A stretch of 64,000 nt of DNA from JAIROC01 sp031553535 (GCA_031553535.1 JAVBLM010000002.1:92561-156560); one strand, 5' to 3'. Shown: positions 53,739 through 63,077, numbered from the stretch's first letter. Notes: generated by a model not told the origin, from the sequence alone. A program made the numbers and translations.

Positions 53739-54416
53739 TTAGTTGTTGCTTGTTCTGTTTCCAAAGATAGCACTTCCCACCCGGATCATGGTAGATCCTT
53801 CTTCAATGGCTATTTTATAATCATCTGTCATTCCCATGGATATTTCTTTAAACGAATCCTGGTTTGTAAAGTATCTATCTTTTAAAATGAGAAAATATTC
53901 TTTCAATGTCTTGAATTCCGATCGTATTAATTCTTGATTATCCGTAAGGGTAGCCATTCCCATTACACCACATACACGAATATGATTCAATGCTTGAAAT
54001 TCGTTGCCGGATATCATTTTTTCTACTTCAGGGAAAGAAAATCCAAATTTCGACTCTTCGGCGGCAATATGAAATTGTATCAGGCAATCTACTATCCGGT
54101 TGTTCTGTTCGGATACCCGGTTAATTTCCTGCAATAACTTCATACTGTCAACACTATGAATCATGGTTACATACGGAATGATATACTTCACTTTATTGGT
54201 TTGCAGATGACCGATAAAATGCCATTGTATGTCTTGAGGCAGAAGTTGGTGTTTTTCCGTCATTTCTTGAGCTTTATTCTCTCCGAATATCCTTTGTCCT
54301 CCATCGTATGCTTCTTTAATTACAGATACAGGCTTAAATTTAGAGACAGCGATCAATGTAACATATGTTGGAATGCTTTCACGTATTTGTTTTATATTTT
54401 CCGTAATTTGTCCCAT
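53739..54416 (-). CDS. YggS/PROSC-family PLP-binding protein
   Basis: 225-residue PLP homeostasis protein with an alanine-racemase-like barrel. The PLP lysine is K26 in LIAVSKFKP; FGENKAQEM, WHFIGHLQTNK, IHSVDS and the final GMTDDYKIAIEEGSTMIRVGSAIFG are all family hallmarks. It binds and carries the cofactor rather than acting as a racemase. Start supported by a -7 box directly upstream. Confidence 0.95.
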   Translation of the reverse strand: MGQITENIKQIRESIPTYVTLIAVSKFKPVSVIKEAYDGGQRIFGENKAQEMTEKHQLLPQDIQWHFIGHLQTNKVKYIIPYVTMIHSVDSMKLLQEINRVSEQNNRIVDCLIQFHIAAEESKFGFSFPEVEKMISGNEFQALNHIRVCGVMGMATLTDNQELIRSEFKTLKEYFLILKDRYFTNQDSFKEISMGMTDDYKIAIEEGSTMIRVGSAIFGNRTSNN

Positions 54417-54431
54417 TTTCTATTTTTTATG

Positions 54432-54439
54432 CAAAAGTA
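54432..54439 (-). promoter_or_regulatory. -7 box for yggS-argS
   Basis: The minus strand reads TACTTTTG about 15 nt before the ATG at 54416. Confidence 0.45.
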
Positions 54440-54766
54440 ACATTTACTCTTTAGATTTATTCAAATATAGTTGAATAATTTTTTAAAGATATAGTATGCA
54501 TTATATGGATATTATTTAAGTTTACTATAAAAATAAACAATTGTTTCGTTTTGTTGTTGATTCTTGGATAAAACCTTTTAAATTAATATGATCTCTTAGT
54601 TTTGTTTTGGAAATCTTATTTTTAAAGCAAATATAAACATGGTGTCGGTATTGATTTATCTTAGTAGTATAAAAAAATAATTACAGATAGTGTGATTTTT
54701 TTATAATATCGTAGTCTAATTAGACAGATATAAATTAATCGATCTTGATTAAGTCATTGTGATTTA
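54440..54766. other. AT-rich gap, possible small RNA region
   Basis: No open frame. It is followed by a strong plus-strand terminator (54767-54799) with no upstream plus-strand gene, so an sRNA may end there. Confidence 0.35.
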
Positions 54767-54799
54767 GAAGGGACTTGTATATTTAGTCCCTTCCTTTTT
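54767..54799 (+). terminator. Orphan Rho-independent terminator
   Basis: GAAGGGACT / AGTCCCTTC perfect 9-bp stem, 9-nt loop, then CTTTTTT. No coding gene precedes it on the plus strand for over 300 bp. Confidence 0.75.
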
Positions 54800-54913
54800 T
54801 CTTCCTGAATGAATATCTATCTTTACAAAATAGGCTTTCTGCAATTATTCTTGGCGAATGTTTTTATTTCTACAGCTTCGAAAATGATTTTTTTTCGATT
54901 GAGGACAAAAAAA

Positions 54914-54947
54914 AATTATCCGTAAGAAATTAATCTTACGGATAATT
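54914..54947 (-). terminator. Rho-independent terminator of the M16 peptidase gene
   Basis: Perfect 14-bp stem AATTATCCGTAAGA / TCTTACGGATAATT with a 6-nt loop; in minus direction a run of T follows (plus strand AAAAAAA at 54907-54913). Confidence 0.9.
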
Positions 54948-54979
54948 CGAAGTCTATCTAAATTAGCCTTGACTGTATT

Positions 54980-57790
54980 TTATTTTTTAGCTTTCTTTTC
55001 AGGATATTGTATCACTTCTACATAATGATTGGGGTTGAATGCTGTTTTTACGGCATTCATTACTTCTTCTTTTGTTATCGTTCCCAACAGATTATCATAA
55101 GTCTCCCGGTCCTTAAGGTCATCTCCGTAAAATAACTTTCCGGATATATAACCTCTCCAGTATGAATTTTCTTTTGCAGATTTTTCTCTTGATTTTTTCA
55201 TTTGTGCTACAGCTTTCGAGAAATGATCATCATTCATACCTTTTGCCAACAAGTTATTGAATATCTTGAAACAGGTTTTGCTGATTTTGGTTGCCTTTTT
55301 AGGATCGCATGAAATATAAACCATTCCTGAAAATAGGGAAGAAGGGAATTTCTCTGTTGAGAATTGTACGCTGGGAGAGTAGGCACCGCCCATTTTCTCC
55401 CGTATTTCCTCCAGGATAACCATTGAAACCACTTCACTAAATATATCGATACTAAGAATATTCTTTACATTCCAGTCCATCTTTTCCTCAAAAATAATCG
55501 CTAAAGATCCTTGGTTTTCCATACCGGCTTCAATAGAAATGCTCTTGGTTTGAGGAGAGAAAGGTTTATTAACATTCTTGAATGTTTCAACACGTCCTTT
55601 TGTAGGAAGATTTCCCAGGTATTTTTCTGCCATAGGCAGGAATGTGGTTTCGTCAATATTGCCGACAAAAGTGAAAACAAAACCATTCGCATCGGCAAAA
55701 CGATCTAAATACACTTTTTTAACCCGTTCGTAAGTAACCGCATCTAAAAACTTTTCGTCAGGAATTTGTGTTTTACGAATATCATTTTGATATGCAATTT
55801 TTATTAGTGTATCTAGAAAGATAATTTGCGGATTAGAAGCAAGTAATTTTATTTGATTTCTTAGTTCCGAGACCACAAGGTTGCACATATTCTCATCAAT
55901 ACGCGGATTGTCAAAATACAGATAAATCAATTGCATTAAGGTTTCGATATCTTTAGGAGTAGATGAACCGGAAAAGCCTTCATACGTTTCACTGATAATA
56001 GGAGCAACACCTACATATTTACCTTTTAATTTTTTCTCTAATTCCACTTTGTCAAAATTGCCTAAACCGGAACGCCCCAATATAGTTGTTGCAAATACGG
56101 ATGAGGGAAAATCTTCATCAGATAGCAGACTGCTTCCCCCCGGGCTCATGGCCATCATTGTTATTTCATCATCTTTAAAATCGGTAACCTTTACCACTAC
56201 TTTTACACCATTCTTTAATGTGTATTCGGTAGCATCAATATCTGATAATTCACGTTTGGAAACCAATGTTCCGCCTTGTAATTCTTTATCCAGTAAAGGC
56301 TCTTCTTTGAAATGGTCTACATATGGTGTTACGTTCTTATATGTTTGTTTTGTCAATATATCTTTTGCCTCTGCTTCCGTCATAACATGTATCCCTTCTT
56401 TTTCAGGTCCCATGATAACAACAACCAGGTTTTCATCCGTAATTACCTTTTTTGCCAACGCGTTGATTTCTTCAACCGTAATATCTTCTAAAAGTTTTTT
56501 AGCCTGGTTATACATGATTTTCGCACCTGGAATTGCCTTTTGCTGCAGGAAATTATCTACATACTCGGATGCAAAACTGGATGAATTTGTTTTAGAGGCC
56601 TCATTGGAACTTTTTTCTAAAAGGGAAAGATACTCTTCTTTCGCTCTTTCCAATTCCGTAGGTAGAAATCCATATTGTTTTACTCGTTCTTCCTCTCTCA
56701 TCAAAGCAATAAAAGCTTCTTCCATGCGGTTTTCCTTGGCTACAACTTGCCCTGAAAAAGCATCAACAGTTCCTACCAAATCACTGTATTCTCCATAAGC
56801 AGCAATGAATGGAGAAGCGGTATCCTGGCGGTATTCCTCATAGCGGTCGTTTAACATAGTGTTAAAAAGGTCGATCATGAATTCATTACGTAAATCATTC
56901 AAAGTGCTCATTTGTCTGCCTTTGTGTTTGCGAATAGTCATGATAACCGTACTTGTAGCTTCTTTGTCTGTTGTTTGAACAACCAACGGTTCTTTGTTTT
57001 CTCCGATCGGATACATGATCTTTTCCGGTGCATTTTCCGGATTTTTAATGCTGCCGAATAGCTCTTTAATTTTTGCTTCCGTTGCATCCACGTCGATATC
57101 CCCAACTACGACTACAGCTTGTAGATTCGGCCGGTACCAATCATGATAAAACTTCCGGAGAGTTTCATGTTTAAATGCTTTTAAATTTTCAAGTGTACCG
57201 ATCGGAAGGCGGTTGGCATAACGTGAATTAGTGAATACTACAGGAAACCATTTTTTACGCATACGATCACCGGCACCTAAGCCACCACGCCATTCCTCAA
57301 TAATTACTCCGCGTTCGGCATCTATTTCTTTCGCCTCGAGCAACAATCCATTTGCCCAATCTGCCAGTACCAGAAAACCATTATCCAATTGTTCTTGATT
57401 ATCGGTAGGAATAGTTAGCATGTATACCGTTTCATCAAAACTGGTATAGGCATTCAAATCACCGCCAAAACGCATCCCTATTGATTGTAGATATTTTACC
57501 AATTCATTTTTAGGGAAATTCTTACTTCCATTAAATGCCATATGCTCAGTAAAGTGAGCTAACCCAACTTGCGATTCATCTTCCTGCATCGATCCGGCAT
57601 TTACAACCAGGCGTAATTCCGCCCTGTTTTCCGGTTTGGAATTTTTGCGGATGTAATACGTTAATCCGTTATCCAATTTTCCGATTTTCACCTTCGGGTC
57701 TACGGGAATCGGTTTGTCTAAGTTTGTAGTTTGTGCCCAAGATACATTTGCTAAAAACAGCACTACAAACATTCCTATAATTTGTTTCAT
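54980..57790 (-). CDS. M16-family (pitrilysin/insulinase-like) zinc peptidase
   Basis: 936 residues, the double-unit form. Signal peptide ending VSWAQ places it in the periplasm or outer membrane. The inverted zinc motif HFTEH is at residues 79-83, with the downstream Glu ligand expected in the IIEEWRGG region (near 150). The second half lacks the zinc motif, as in family C-terminal units. Degrades peptides, possibly those arising from exported-protein turnover. A strong terminator follows, and a -7 box precedes it. Confidence 0.94.
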   Translation of the reverse strand: MKQIIGMFVVLFLANVSWAQTTNLDKPIPVDPKVKIGKLDNGLTYYIRKNSKPENRAELRLVVNAGSMQEDESQVGLAHFTEHMAFNGSKNFPKNELVKYLQSIGMRFGGDLNAYTSFDETVYMLTIPTDNQEQLDNGFLVLADWANGLLLEAKEIDAERGVIIEEWRGGLGAGDRMRKKWFPVVFTNSRYANRLPIGTLENLKAFKHETLRKFYHDWYRPNLQAVVVVGDIDVDATEAKIKELFGSIKNPENAPEKIMYPIGENKEPLVVQTTDKEATSTVIMTIRKHKGRQMSTLNDLRNEFMIDLFNTMLNDRYEEYRQDTASPFIAAYGEYSDLVGTVDAFSGQVVAKENRMEEAFIALMREEERVKQYGFLPTELERAKEEYLSLLEKSSNEASKTNSSSFASEYVDNFLQQKAIPGAKIMYNQAKKLLEDITVEEINALAKKVITDENLVVVIMGPEKEGIHVMTEAEAKDILTKQTYKNVTPYVDHFKEEPLLDKELQGGTLVSKRELSDIDATEYTLKNGVKVVVKVTDFKDDEITMMAMSPGGSSLLSDEDFPSSVFATTILGRSGLGNFDKVELEKKLKGKYVGVAPIISETYEGFSGSSTPKDIETLMQLIYLYFDNPRIDENMCNLVVSELRNQIKLLASNPQIIFLDTLIKIAYQNDIRKTQIPDEKFLDAVTYERVKKVYLDRFADANGFVFTFVGNIDETTFLPMAEKYLGNLPTKGRVETFKNVNKPFSPQTKSISIEAGMENQGSLAIIFEEKMDWNVKNILSIDIFSEVVSMVILEEIREKMGGAYSPSVQFSTEKFPSSLFSGMVYISCDPKKATKISKTCFKIFNNLLAKGMNDDHFSKAVAQMKKSREKSAKENSYWRGYISGKLFYGDDLKDRETYDNLLGTITKEEVMNAVKTAFNPNHYVEVIQYPEKKAKK

Positions 57791-57847
57791 CTGTATAATA
57801 TTTGGTTTATATAATTTTTCCCTTTGTTATAAATAGTTAACAGATGG

Positions 57848-57855
57848 CAAAGTTA
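57848..57855 (-). promoter_or_regulatory. -7 box for the M16 peptidase gene
   Basis: The minus strand reads TAACTTTG about 58 nt before the ATG at 57790. Confidence 0.4.
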
Positions 57856-57953
57856 TCATAAATTATTGTAAACTCTTTTGGAAAACATGATATTTTCTTG
57901 CGAGGAAGTAAATATTTGTTTACTAGAAATATGTGATAATAGATAGGTGTTTT

Positions 57954-58673
57954 TTATGAAATCGATAAATTCAGCCGTTGTTTCAAATCCATTAATTTGG
58001 GATTTTCTTTGCACATATGCATGAATTTTTCATCAGGATTGGTTTTGTCCACCTGTTTTTCTTGGATTACTTTTACAACTTTAATCTCAAAAGAGTAGGG
58101 GATTCCTGTTTTTTTAGTCAGATAATGGGTCAGGCTTGGAATTATTTCTCTGACTTCCTGTTTAGCAACTTCATTAGGGACTTCTATTTCAATAATATGA
58201 TTTTCATTTTCCACAGGTACTTGCTTCATCAACAATTCCTCGGCAATAATTGTATTCGGAGTTGAAGATTCTTTAATGGATTCCACCCAGCATTCTTGCA
58301 GTGTGGAGAGAGCTGTCTCCTGTTCATTTACAGTATCTGTTTCGATATCATCGTCAAACTTTTCTTCAGGTTGTATTTGTATTTCTGATACTGTTGCTTG
58401 CTGTTCTTGTTGGGTTATCTTTTCAGTTTCCGAATCTATATTTACTTGAACAGTATCAATGCGGGGTTCATCTGTATTCGTATCATTTTCAGAAGTGACT
58501 GGCTTGTGTTTTTCCAACGTTTCTTTGATGGAGGTAACCTTCATATGGCTCTGCAATAAAGCAGGAGGCTTCTTAAAAGGAGGTGTATCTTTTTTCTCCG
58601 TTTTAAGAGCTTCGGGAGCTTGTGAATCTGTTTTTTCGTCCTCTATGACCTCATGATTGCCTGACCTTTGCAC
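57954..58673 (-). CDS. dnaX: DnaX C-terminal (tau-specific) part in a shifted frame
   Basis: 239-codon frame (first possible start GTG at 58673) holding the second part of DNA polymerase III subunit tau: a linker rich in Lys/Glu/Pro (DTPPFKKPPALLQ), acidic stretches, and a compact C-terminal domain (IIPSLTHYLTKKTGIPYSFEIKV ... PKLMDLKQRLNLSIS) as seen at the end of Bacteroidales DnaX. It overlaps the preceding DnaX frame by 23 nt and lies one nucleotide forward (+1). Together the two parts have the length of one DnaX (about 600). It is either the product of a frameshift event in translation, a frame-disrupted gene or a sequencing error. Confidence 0.8.
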   Translation of the reverse strand: MQRSGNHEVIEDEKTDSQAPEALKTEKKDTPPFKKPPALLQSHMKVTSIKETLEKHKPVTSENDTNTDEPRIDTVQVNIDSETEKITQQEQQATVSEIQIQPEEKFDDDIETDTVNEQETALSTLQECWVESIKESSTPNTIIAEELLMKQVPVENENHIIEIEVPNEVAKQEVREIIPSLTHYLTKKTGIPYSFEIKVVKVIQEKQVDKTNPDEKFMHMCKENPKLMDLKQRLNLSIS

Positions 58674-59763
58674 GTTTGAGGTAACATGCTTGCATCAAAG
58701 CTACCTCAACGTGTAATCGTTTATTGTTGGAACCTTTATAATCGCTTTCGGACTTGGTAAATAATGTTAGTAACCGGATAAGTATATCATCGGGAACTGC
58801 TTTTGCCTGGTTGAGATATTCATTTTTAACGTTGTCGCTAACCTCTATTAATTTTATCGTAGATGGTGTTTTACACATCGATAAGTTACGCAAATGCTCA
58901 TTGATCCCTGTAAGAAAATGTTGTCCGTCAAATCCCTTCTCCAGTATTTCATTATAGAGTAGGAGAGCCTCAGCCGTGTTTTCTGCCAATATAAAGTCAA
59001 CCATTTTGAAAAAGTAATCATAATCCAACACATTAAGGTTTTCGATTGTGCTGGCATAGGTCAGATTTCCATTGGAGAAACTTACAATTTGGTCAAAAGT
59101 AGAAAGGGCATCCCTAAGGCCGCCGTCCGATTTCTGGGCGATAATATGTAGTGCATTATCCTCAAAACCTATATTTTCTTGATTTGCGACATACTCCAGG
59201 TGCTTAACAATATCTTCGGTTTTGATTCTTTTAAAATCAAAAATCTGGCAACGGGATAAGATGGTTGCTAATATTTTGTGTTTTTCGGTGGTAGCCAGGA
59301 TAAATTTAGCATATGCAGGGGGTTCTTCCAGTGTCTTCAAAAAAGCGTTGAACGCTTGCGAAGATAACATATGCACCTCATCAATGATATAGACTTTATA
59401 TTTAACTCCTTGAGGAGGAATACGGACTTGCTCTACCAACCGGCGAATATCGTCCACACTGTTATTGGACGCAGCATCCAATTCAAAGATATTAAATGAA
59501 GCCGATGCGTTAAACGACCGGCATGATTCACATTCATTGCAGGCTTCCCCATCTTCGGTCTTATTTTGACAATTGATGGTTTTTGCAAAAATACGTGCAC
59601 AAGTAGTTTTTCCGACACCACGTGGTCCACAAAACAAAAAAGCCTGTGCTATTTGCTGTTGTAAAATAGAATTCTTTAACGTTGTGGTTATTGAATTCTG
59701 GCCCACTACCGATTTAAATGTCTGGGGCCTGTATTTTCTTGCCGATACAATGAAATTGTCCAT
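58651..59763 (-). CDS. dnaX: DNA polymerase III subunit gamma/tau, ATPase part
   Basis: 370 residues holding the AAA+ clamp-loader core: Walker A GPRGVGKTT near residue 45, the zinc module (CQNK...CNECESC near 64-79), Walker B-type YIIDEVHML near 120, sensor-1 ATTEKHKIL and SRC arginine finger in LSRCQIFDF. Domain III continues to LKRAKVRQS, then TGA at 58653-58651. That length equals a gamma-type short form; the tau-specific part continues in the +1 frame. The window in which a shift can occur is only 58694-58654. purE lies 23 nt upstream. Confidence 0.95.
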   Translation of the reverse strand: MDNFIVSARKYRPQTFKSVVGQNSITTTLKNSILQQQIAQAFLFCGPRGVGKTTCARIFAKTINCQNKTEDGEACNECESCRSFNASASFNIFELDAASNNSVDDIRRLVEQVRIPPQGVKYKVYIIDEVHMLSSQAFNAFLKTLEEPPAYAKFILATTEKHKILATILSRCQIFDFKRIKTEDIVKHLEYVANQENIGFEDNALHIIAQKSDGGLRDALSTFDQIVSFSNGNLTYASTIENLNVLDYDYFFKMVDFILAENTAEALLLYNEILEKGFDGQHFLTGINEHLRNLSMCKTPSTIKLIEVSDNVKNEYLNQAKAVPDDILIRLLTLFTKSESDYKGSNNKRLHVEVALMQACYLKRAKVRQS

Positions 59764-59786
59764 GGTGTTGCTTTCAGATGAAAAAC

Positions 59787-60278
59787 TTATTTAGTTTGTA
59801 ATTTGGCATTTGCCTCTATTACTTTCTTTTTCATAGAATCTTTGAACGCAGTTAATTTTGCATATAAAGCTTCATCTCCGGCTGCAATAACCTGGGTTGC
59901 CAGGATTGCCGCATTACGGGCGCCGTTTAACGCAACGGTAGCAACCGGAATTCCTGAGGGCATCTGCAGAATAGAAAGTATGGAATCCCATCCGTCAATG
60001 GAATTCGATGATTTAATGGGGACACCAATTACGGGAATAGATGTATAAGCGGCTACTACTCCAGGCAAATGCGCTGCCCCTCCTGCTCCGGCGATAATAA
60101 CTTTTACCCCACGATGCTTTGCGTTTGTTGCGTAATCCATCACCAATTCCGGCGTGCGATGAGCAGATAAGGCATTGTATTCATATGAGACACCCATTTC
60201 TTCCAGAAATTTTACGGCTTCTTCCATAATGGGAAAATCGGATGTGCTTCCCATGATTATACTTACAGCTGGTTCCAT
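59787..60278 (-). CDS. purE: N5-carboxyaminoimidazole ribonucleotide mutase (class I PurE)
   Basis: 163 residues. Purine synthesis step converting N5-CAIR to CAIR. The class I signature is intact: IMGSTSDFP at residues 8-16, SAHRTPE near 39-45 with the catalytic His, GAGGAAHLPGVVAAYT near 65-80, and LNGARNAAILA near 115. Octameric cytoplasmic enzyme. Begins an apparent operon with dnaX (23-nt gap). Confidence 0.97.
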   Translation of the reverse strand: MEPAVSIIMGSTSDFPIMEEAVKFLEEMGVSYEYNALSAHRTPELVMDYATNAKHRGVKVIIAGAGGAAHLPGVVAAYTSIPVIGVPIKSSNSIDGWDSILSILQMPSGIPVATVALNGARNAAILATQVIAAGDEALYAKLTAFKDSMKKKVIEANAKLQTK

Positions 60279-60319
60279 TACTTGTGTTTAATGTTTAGAA
60301 TTGAAAATTTATAAGGATA

Positions 60320-60327
60320 CAAAGTTA
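60320..60327 (-). promoter_or_regulatory. -7 box for purE-dnaX
   Basis: The minus strand reads TAACTTTG about 42 nt before the purE ATG. Confidence 0.45.
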
Positions 60328-60642
60328 CAAAATTTAATGGTAGGTTGTTTTATTTATTGAGATCTGTTTATTAGTACGTTGGTTTATAGTGTTTTTATTT
60401 GCAGTATGACTTTTTTGTAAAAAAAGTACACAAAAATGATCCATATAATAAAAAAATGTATAAATTTGCGAATTGAAAAAGATTTTCTCATCTAAACGGG
60501 TTGATACTGAATGTATCGTATCGGGAGTTTTTGTTTGTTCCGGTAAAACAAAACAAATGTGGATAAAGGTAAGCATACAAACAAAGAAAATAATCAGACG
60601 GCAAAGCTGTCATGCCAATTATTGACAGTATCTTTAAATTTT
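60328..60642. other. Divergent intergenic region
   Basis: No gene seen. A plus-strand TAAATTTG (60461-60468) resembles a -7 box and would give a long (about 170 nt) leader to the next gene. Confidence 0.4.
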
Positions 60643-61248
60643 ATGAATATGAAGAATTTTTTTTACGCAATAAGTATACTTATTGCAATAGGAGGTGTAG
60701 CATTCTTTTATGCTTGTGAAAAAGAACCCGGCTTATCCGGCCAACAGACAGAACAGGCTTCTGTAGCGCCTGTCCACAAAGAGGGGGAAATTATAATTAC
60801 AATTGCAGACCATACAACAGAATGGAAACCAGCGTTAACAGATTGTGATGGGCCCGGCAATGGATGTGCTGCCGAGGTTACGGTAACTTATGTAGAAAGA
60901 TGTGAGGATTGTAATGTCGGTGATTTTGAGATTGAGATAATTAACCCGCCTAGGGATATCGGCGGAGGTGTGAATGATGGTGATAACGGAAAGGTAATTG
61001 ATGTATTATCCCAACACCAGGGATTATTTACAGATATTCTCGGAGAAGAATTGGTAAATGGGACAATCAATGGAGAATTCTATATTTCTTCAGTGAAGGA
61101 AGAAGAGGAAGGTGATAGATGGTCGAGGTTTATTTTTGAATTCCGGAAAACAGATGATCAATCATTTTACCGTGCAACTCCATTTGTTTGTGAATTAGTG
61201 ACAATAATTATTGATCCGCTAGACCCCGAACCTGTAAGTATTGATTAG
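60643..61248 (+). CDS. Exported lipoprotein-like protein of unknown family
   Basis: About 201 residues from the ATG at 60643 (60649 also possible). The signal MKNFFYAISILIAIGGVAFFYACEKE ends at a Cys that could be lipidated. The mature part has cysteine pairs CDGPGNGC and CEDC and a beta-rich C-terminus. Families with short signal-bearing proteins before 6-bladed-propeller-like lipoproteins are known in Bacteroidales (NVEALA type); similarity here is only of context. The upstream ATG at 60559 would add a non-signal extension. Function unknown. Confidence 0.65.
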   Translation: MNMKNFFYAISILIAIGGVAFFYACEKEPGLSGQQTEQASVAPVHKEGEIIITIADHTTEWKPALTDCDGPGNGCAAEVTVTYVERCEDCNVGDFEIEIINPPRDIGGGVNDGDNGKVIDVLSQHQGLFTDILGEELVNGTINGEFYISSVKEEEEGDRWSRFIFEFRKTDDQSFYRATPFVCELVTIIIDPLDPEPVSID

Positions 61249-61265
61249 GGGTTTTTTAATCTGAG

Positions 61266-61300
61266 ATAAGAGATATGCTGTTTTTTAGCATATCTCTTAT
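61266..61300 (+). terminator. Strong hairpin between cassette genes
   Basis: ATAAGAGATATGCT (61266-61279) pairs perfectly with AGCATATCTCTTAT (61287-61300), loop of T/G. No T run follows, so it may weaken or process the transcript rather than stop it. Confidence 0.5.
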
Positions 61301-61336
61301 AATAGTTATTTTAATTTATCAATAAAATGAATTCCA

Positions 61337-62494
61337 ATGAAAATAATTTTTGTTTATTGTTTGATTATTCTTTTTGCCTGCACAGGTTCCGAGGCTCCCC
61401 AATTTATAAAAGTAAAAGAAATAGCCTATCAAACGGGTACATCGGTTTTGTGGAGAAATAACGGTGTGTTTATTGACAGCGAAACCAAGCAGGAGTATCT
61501 TTATTTTGCGGATGTTACTACAGGAAAAGACAAAATCATGTTTTTTACCGTGGATGGAGAGTTGAAACAGGAAGTTCCAATTAAAGAAGTATTAAGCGGC
61601 CGTACCGTAAACGGTGTGGTTGTAAAAGGCTGGGATACTATTATTATTATTGAAAAAGCTCCTCCGGAATACAACCGCCTTTCCTTTACCGACCGCAGGG
61701 GGCATTTACTGAGGCGTATTAATCTTAATCATGCTGTGTTTAAAGATAATCCCTGGGACATGTTTTTATACGGACATTCTCCTTTGGGCAATTCCCTCTA
61801 TGGCAATTATTTGTACCTTTCTTCTCATTGGAATCGTCGAATAGGGGAACCTAGAATAGAAAACGAGGCTGAAAGGATACAGCATTTTTACAGGGAAGCA
61901 TATCAGTATCCTCCCGTAGTGCAATACAATATAGAAACAATGGAATGTAAACAGGCCTTCCGGGAGATGTGGCGCACCTTTTGCCCGGATACAAATCTAT
62001 CTTTTAGTTATGGGATACGTTTTACATGTGAAAATGGCCTGTTATTCATTAGCTCTAATATATCTTCCGATATATATGTGGCGGATGCTTTGACCATGGA
62101 AATAAAAGATATTATCAAGATCAAATCCAACTATACCCAAATAGGGGCCAAGCCCTATTCCAGGGGTAATCAAGGTCAATTTAATGTTGATGAATTGATT
62201 ACAGGGCAGATTTTGAGTGTCCTCTATGATCAATATAATGATTTATATTATGTGACTATCCGTCACGGGGCGGCATCCGAAGACCAGGCTCCTTTTTTTA
62301 GCGAACAACCCTTTTCCGTACAAATATACAATTCCGGATTTGAGAAATTGCAGGAACAGTACTTTGAAGGGAAACAGTATGACGCACGTGATTGCATGGT
62401 CACTCAACAGGGTTTACTGATCAAGCATAATGATAATAAAAAGGATTATAATCCCGAAGTAACAAAATATGATTTATATGAACTCAAGAAATAA
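61337..62494 (+). CDS. DUF4221-like propeller lipoprotein
   Basis: 385 residues. Leader MKIIFVYCLIILFACTGSE has the lipobox Phe-Ala-Cys. The mature part is beta-propeller-like with repeated four-stranded units (YLYFADVTTGKDKIMFFTVDG, NSLYGNYLYLSSHWNR, GLLFISSNISSDIYVAD, NDLYYVTIRHG), fitting the Bacteroidales DUF4221 / 6-bladed-propeller lipoproteins. The function is unknown. The next gene overlaps its 3' end by 17 nt, so translation is coupled. Confidence 0.75.
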   Translation: MKIIFVYCLIILFACTGSEAPQFIKVKEIAYQTGTSVLWRNNGVFIDSETKQEYLYFADVTTGKDKIMFFTVDGELKQEVPIKEVLSGRTVNGVVVKGWDTIIIIEKAPPEYNRLSFTDRRGHLLRRINLNHAVFKDNPWDMFLYGHSPLGNSLYGNYLYLSSHWNRRIGEPRIENEAERIQHFYREAYQYPPVVQYNIETMECKQAFREMWRTFCPDTNLSFSYGIRFTCENGLLFISSNISSDIYVADALTMEIKDIIKIKSNYTQIGAKPYSRGNQGQFNVDELITGQILSVLYDQYNDLYYVTIRHGAASEDQAPFFSEQPFSVQIYNSGFEKLQEQYFEGKQYDARDCMVTQQGLLIKHNDNKKDYNPEVTKYDLYELKK

Positions 62495-62978
62495 TAATAC
62501 CAGGATATGGATACTTCTTACAATTGTTTCATTGTGTTTTTCGCAATGTAATGGACAAAATCCGAAATCAGACAATAAGGAAGTAAAACAGGAAGAGAAT
62601 GATTACAAAATATTGGAAAATTATTTACTTTCTTTGTCGGATACGCTATTGTTGAAAAATTATGATGCTGTCTTATTTTTGTCGGAAAGCGGATGCCCGG
62701 GGTGTAATAAAAGTTTCGCTAATACAATAGAGAAGTTTATTCTGAATAAAAATAATGTTTTGGTTATTCTAAATGCAAAAGGGCAGCAACTGAATATACA
62801 TCCGTTTTTATCAGAAGGACTTACCAATGTAGTCAAGGATTTCAGCAATGATTTTTATCGTTTGGGATTATTTCTTGGATCAGGTATTATCCTGCTCAAA
62901 GAAGGACAAATAGAAAATATTATAGTAATAAACAGTGAGAAACTGCAAGAAAAACTGACGATATTAAAACAATTATAA
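62478..62978 (+). CDS. Thioredoxin-like lipoprotein with CPGC motif
   Basis: 166 residues from the ATG at 62478 (MNSRNNNTRIW); it overlaps the propeller gene by 17 nt. Leader WILLTIVSLCFSQC is lipoprotein-like. A thioredoxin-like strand YDAVLFLSESGCPGCNKSF carries CPGC near residue 70, a redox-type motif; the C-terminal cis-Pro region is not clear. Exported thiol/disulfide role likely; partner could be the Cys-containing proteins of the same cassette. Confidence 0.72.
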   Translation: MNSRNNNTRIWILLTIVSLCFSQCNGQNPKSDNKEVKQEENDYKILENYLLSLSDTLLLKNYDAVLFLSESGCPGCNKSFANTIEKFILNKNNVLVILNAKGQQLNIHPFLSEGLTNVVKDFSNDFYRLGLFLGSGIILLKEGQIENIIVINSEKLQEKLTILKQL

Positions 62979-62982
62979 AGCG

Positions 62983-63077
62983 ATTTTTCTTGTTTAATTA
63001 TTGTTATCTCCAGCGGTTTCATTTTCTATTATTAGACTTTACCAATGGCAGGGATTATCTTAACTTTTGACAAGTTC
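62983..63077. mobile_element. Partial MITE-like element (one end only)
   Basis: The right end GATTATCTTAACTTTTGACA then AGTTC (63053-63077) matches the terminal repeats at 8799 and 31873. The stretch TTAATTATTGTTAT to TTTTCTATTATT recurs from the interior of the 8799 element. No left terminal repeat is found, so this is a decayed or rearranged copy. The rest of 63078-63330 holds nothing I can name. Confidence 0.55.

Noticed and set aside
54914..54947. Regulatory inverted repeat
   Set aside because: The long stem is followed by a T run in the minus direction directly after the M16 gene, so it is best read as its terminator.
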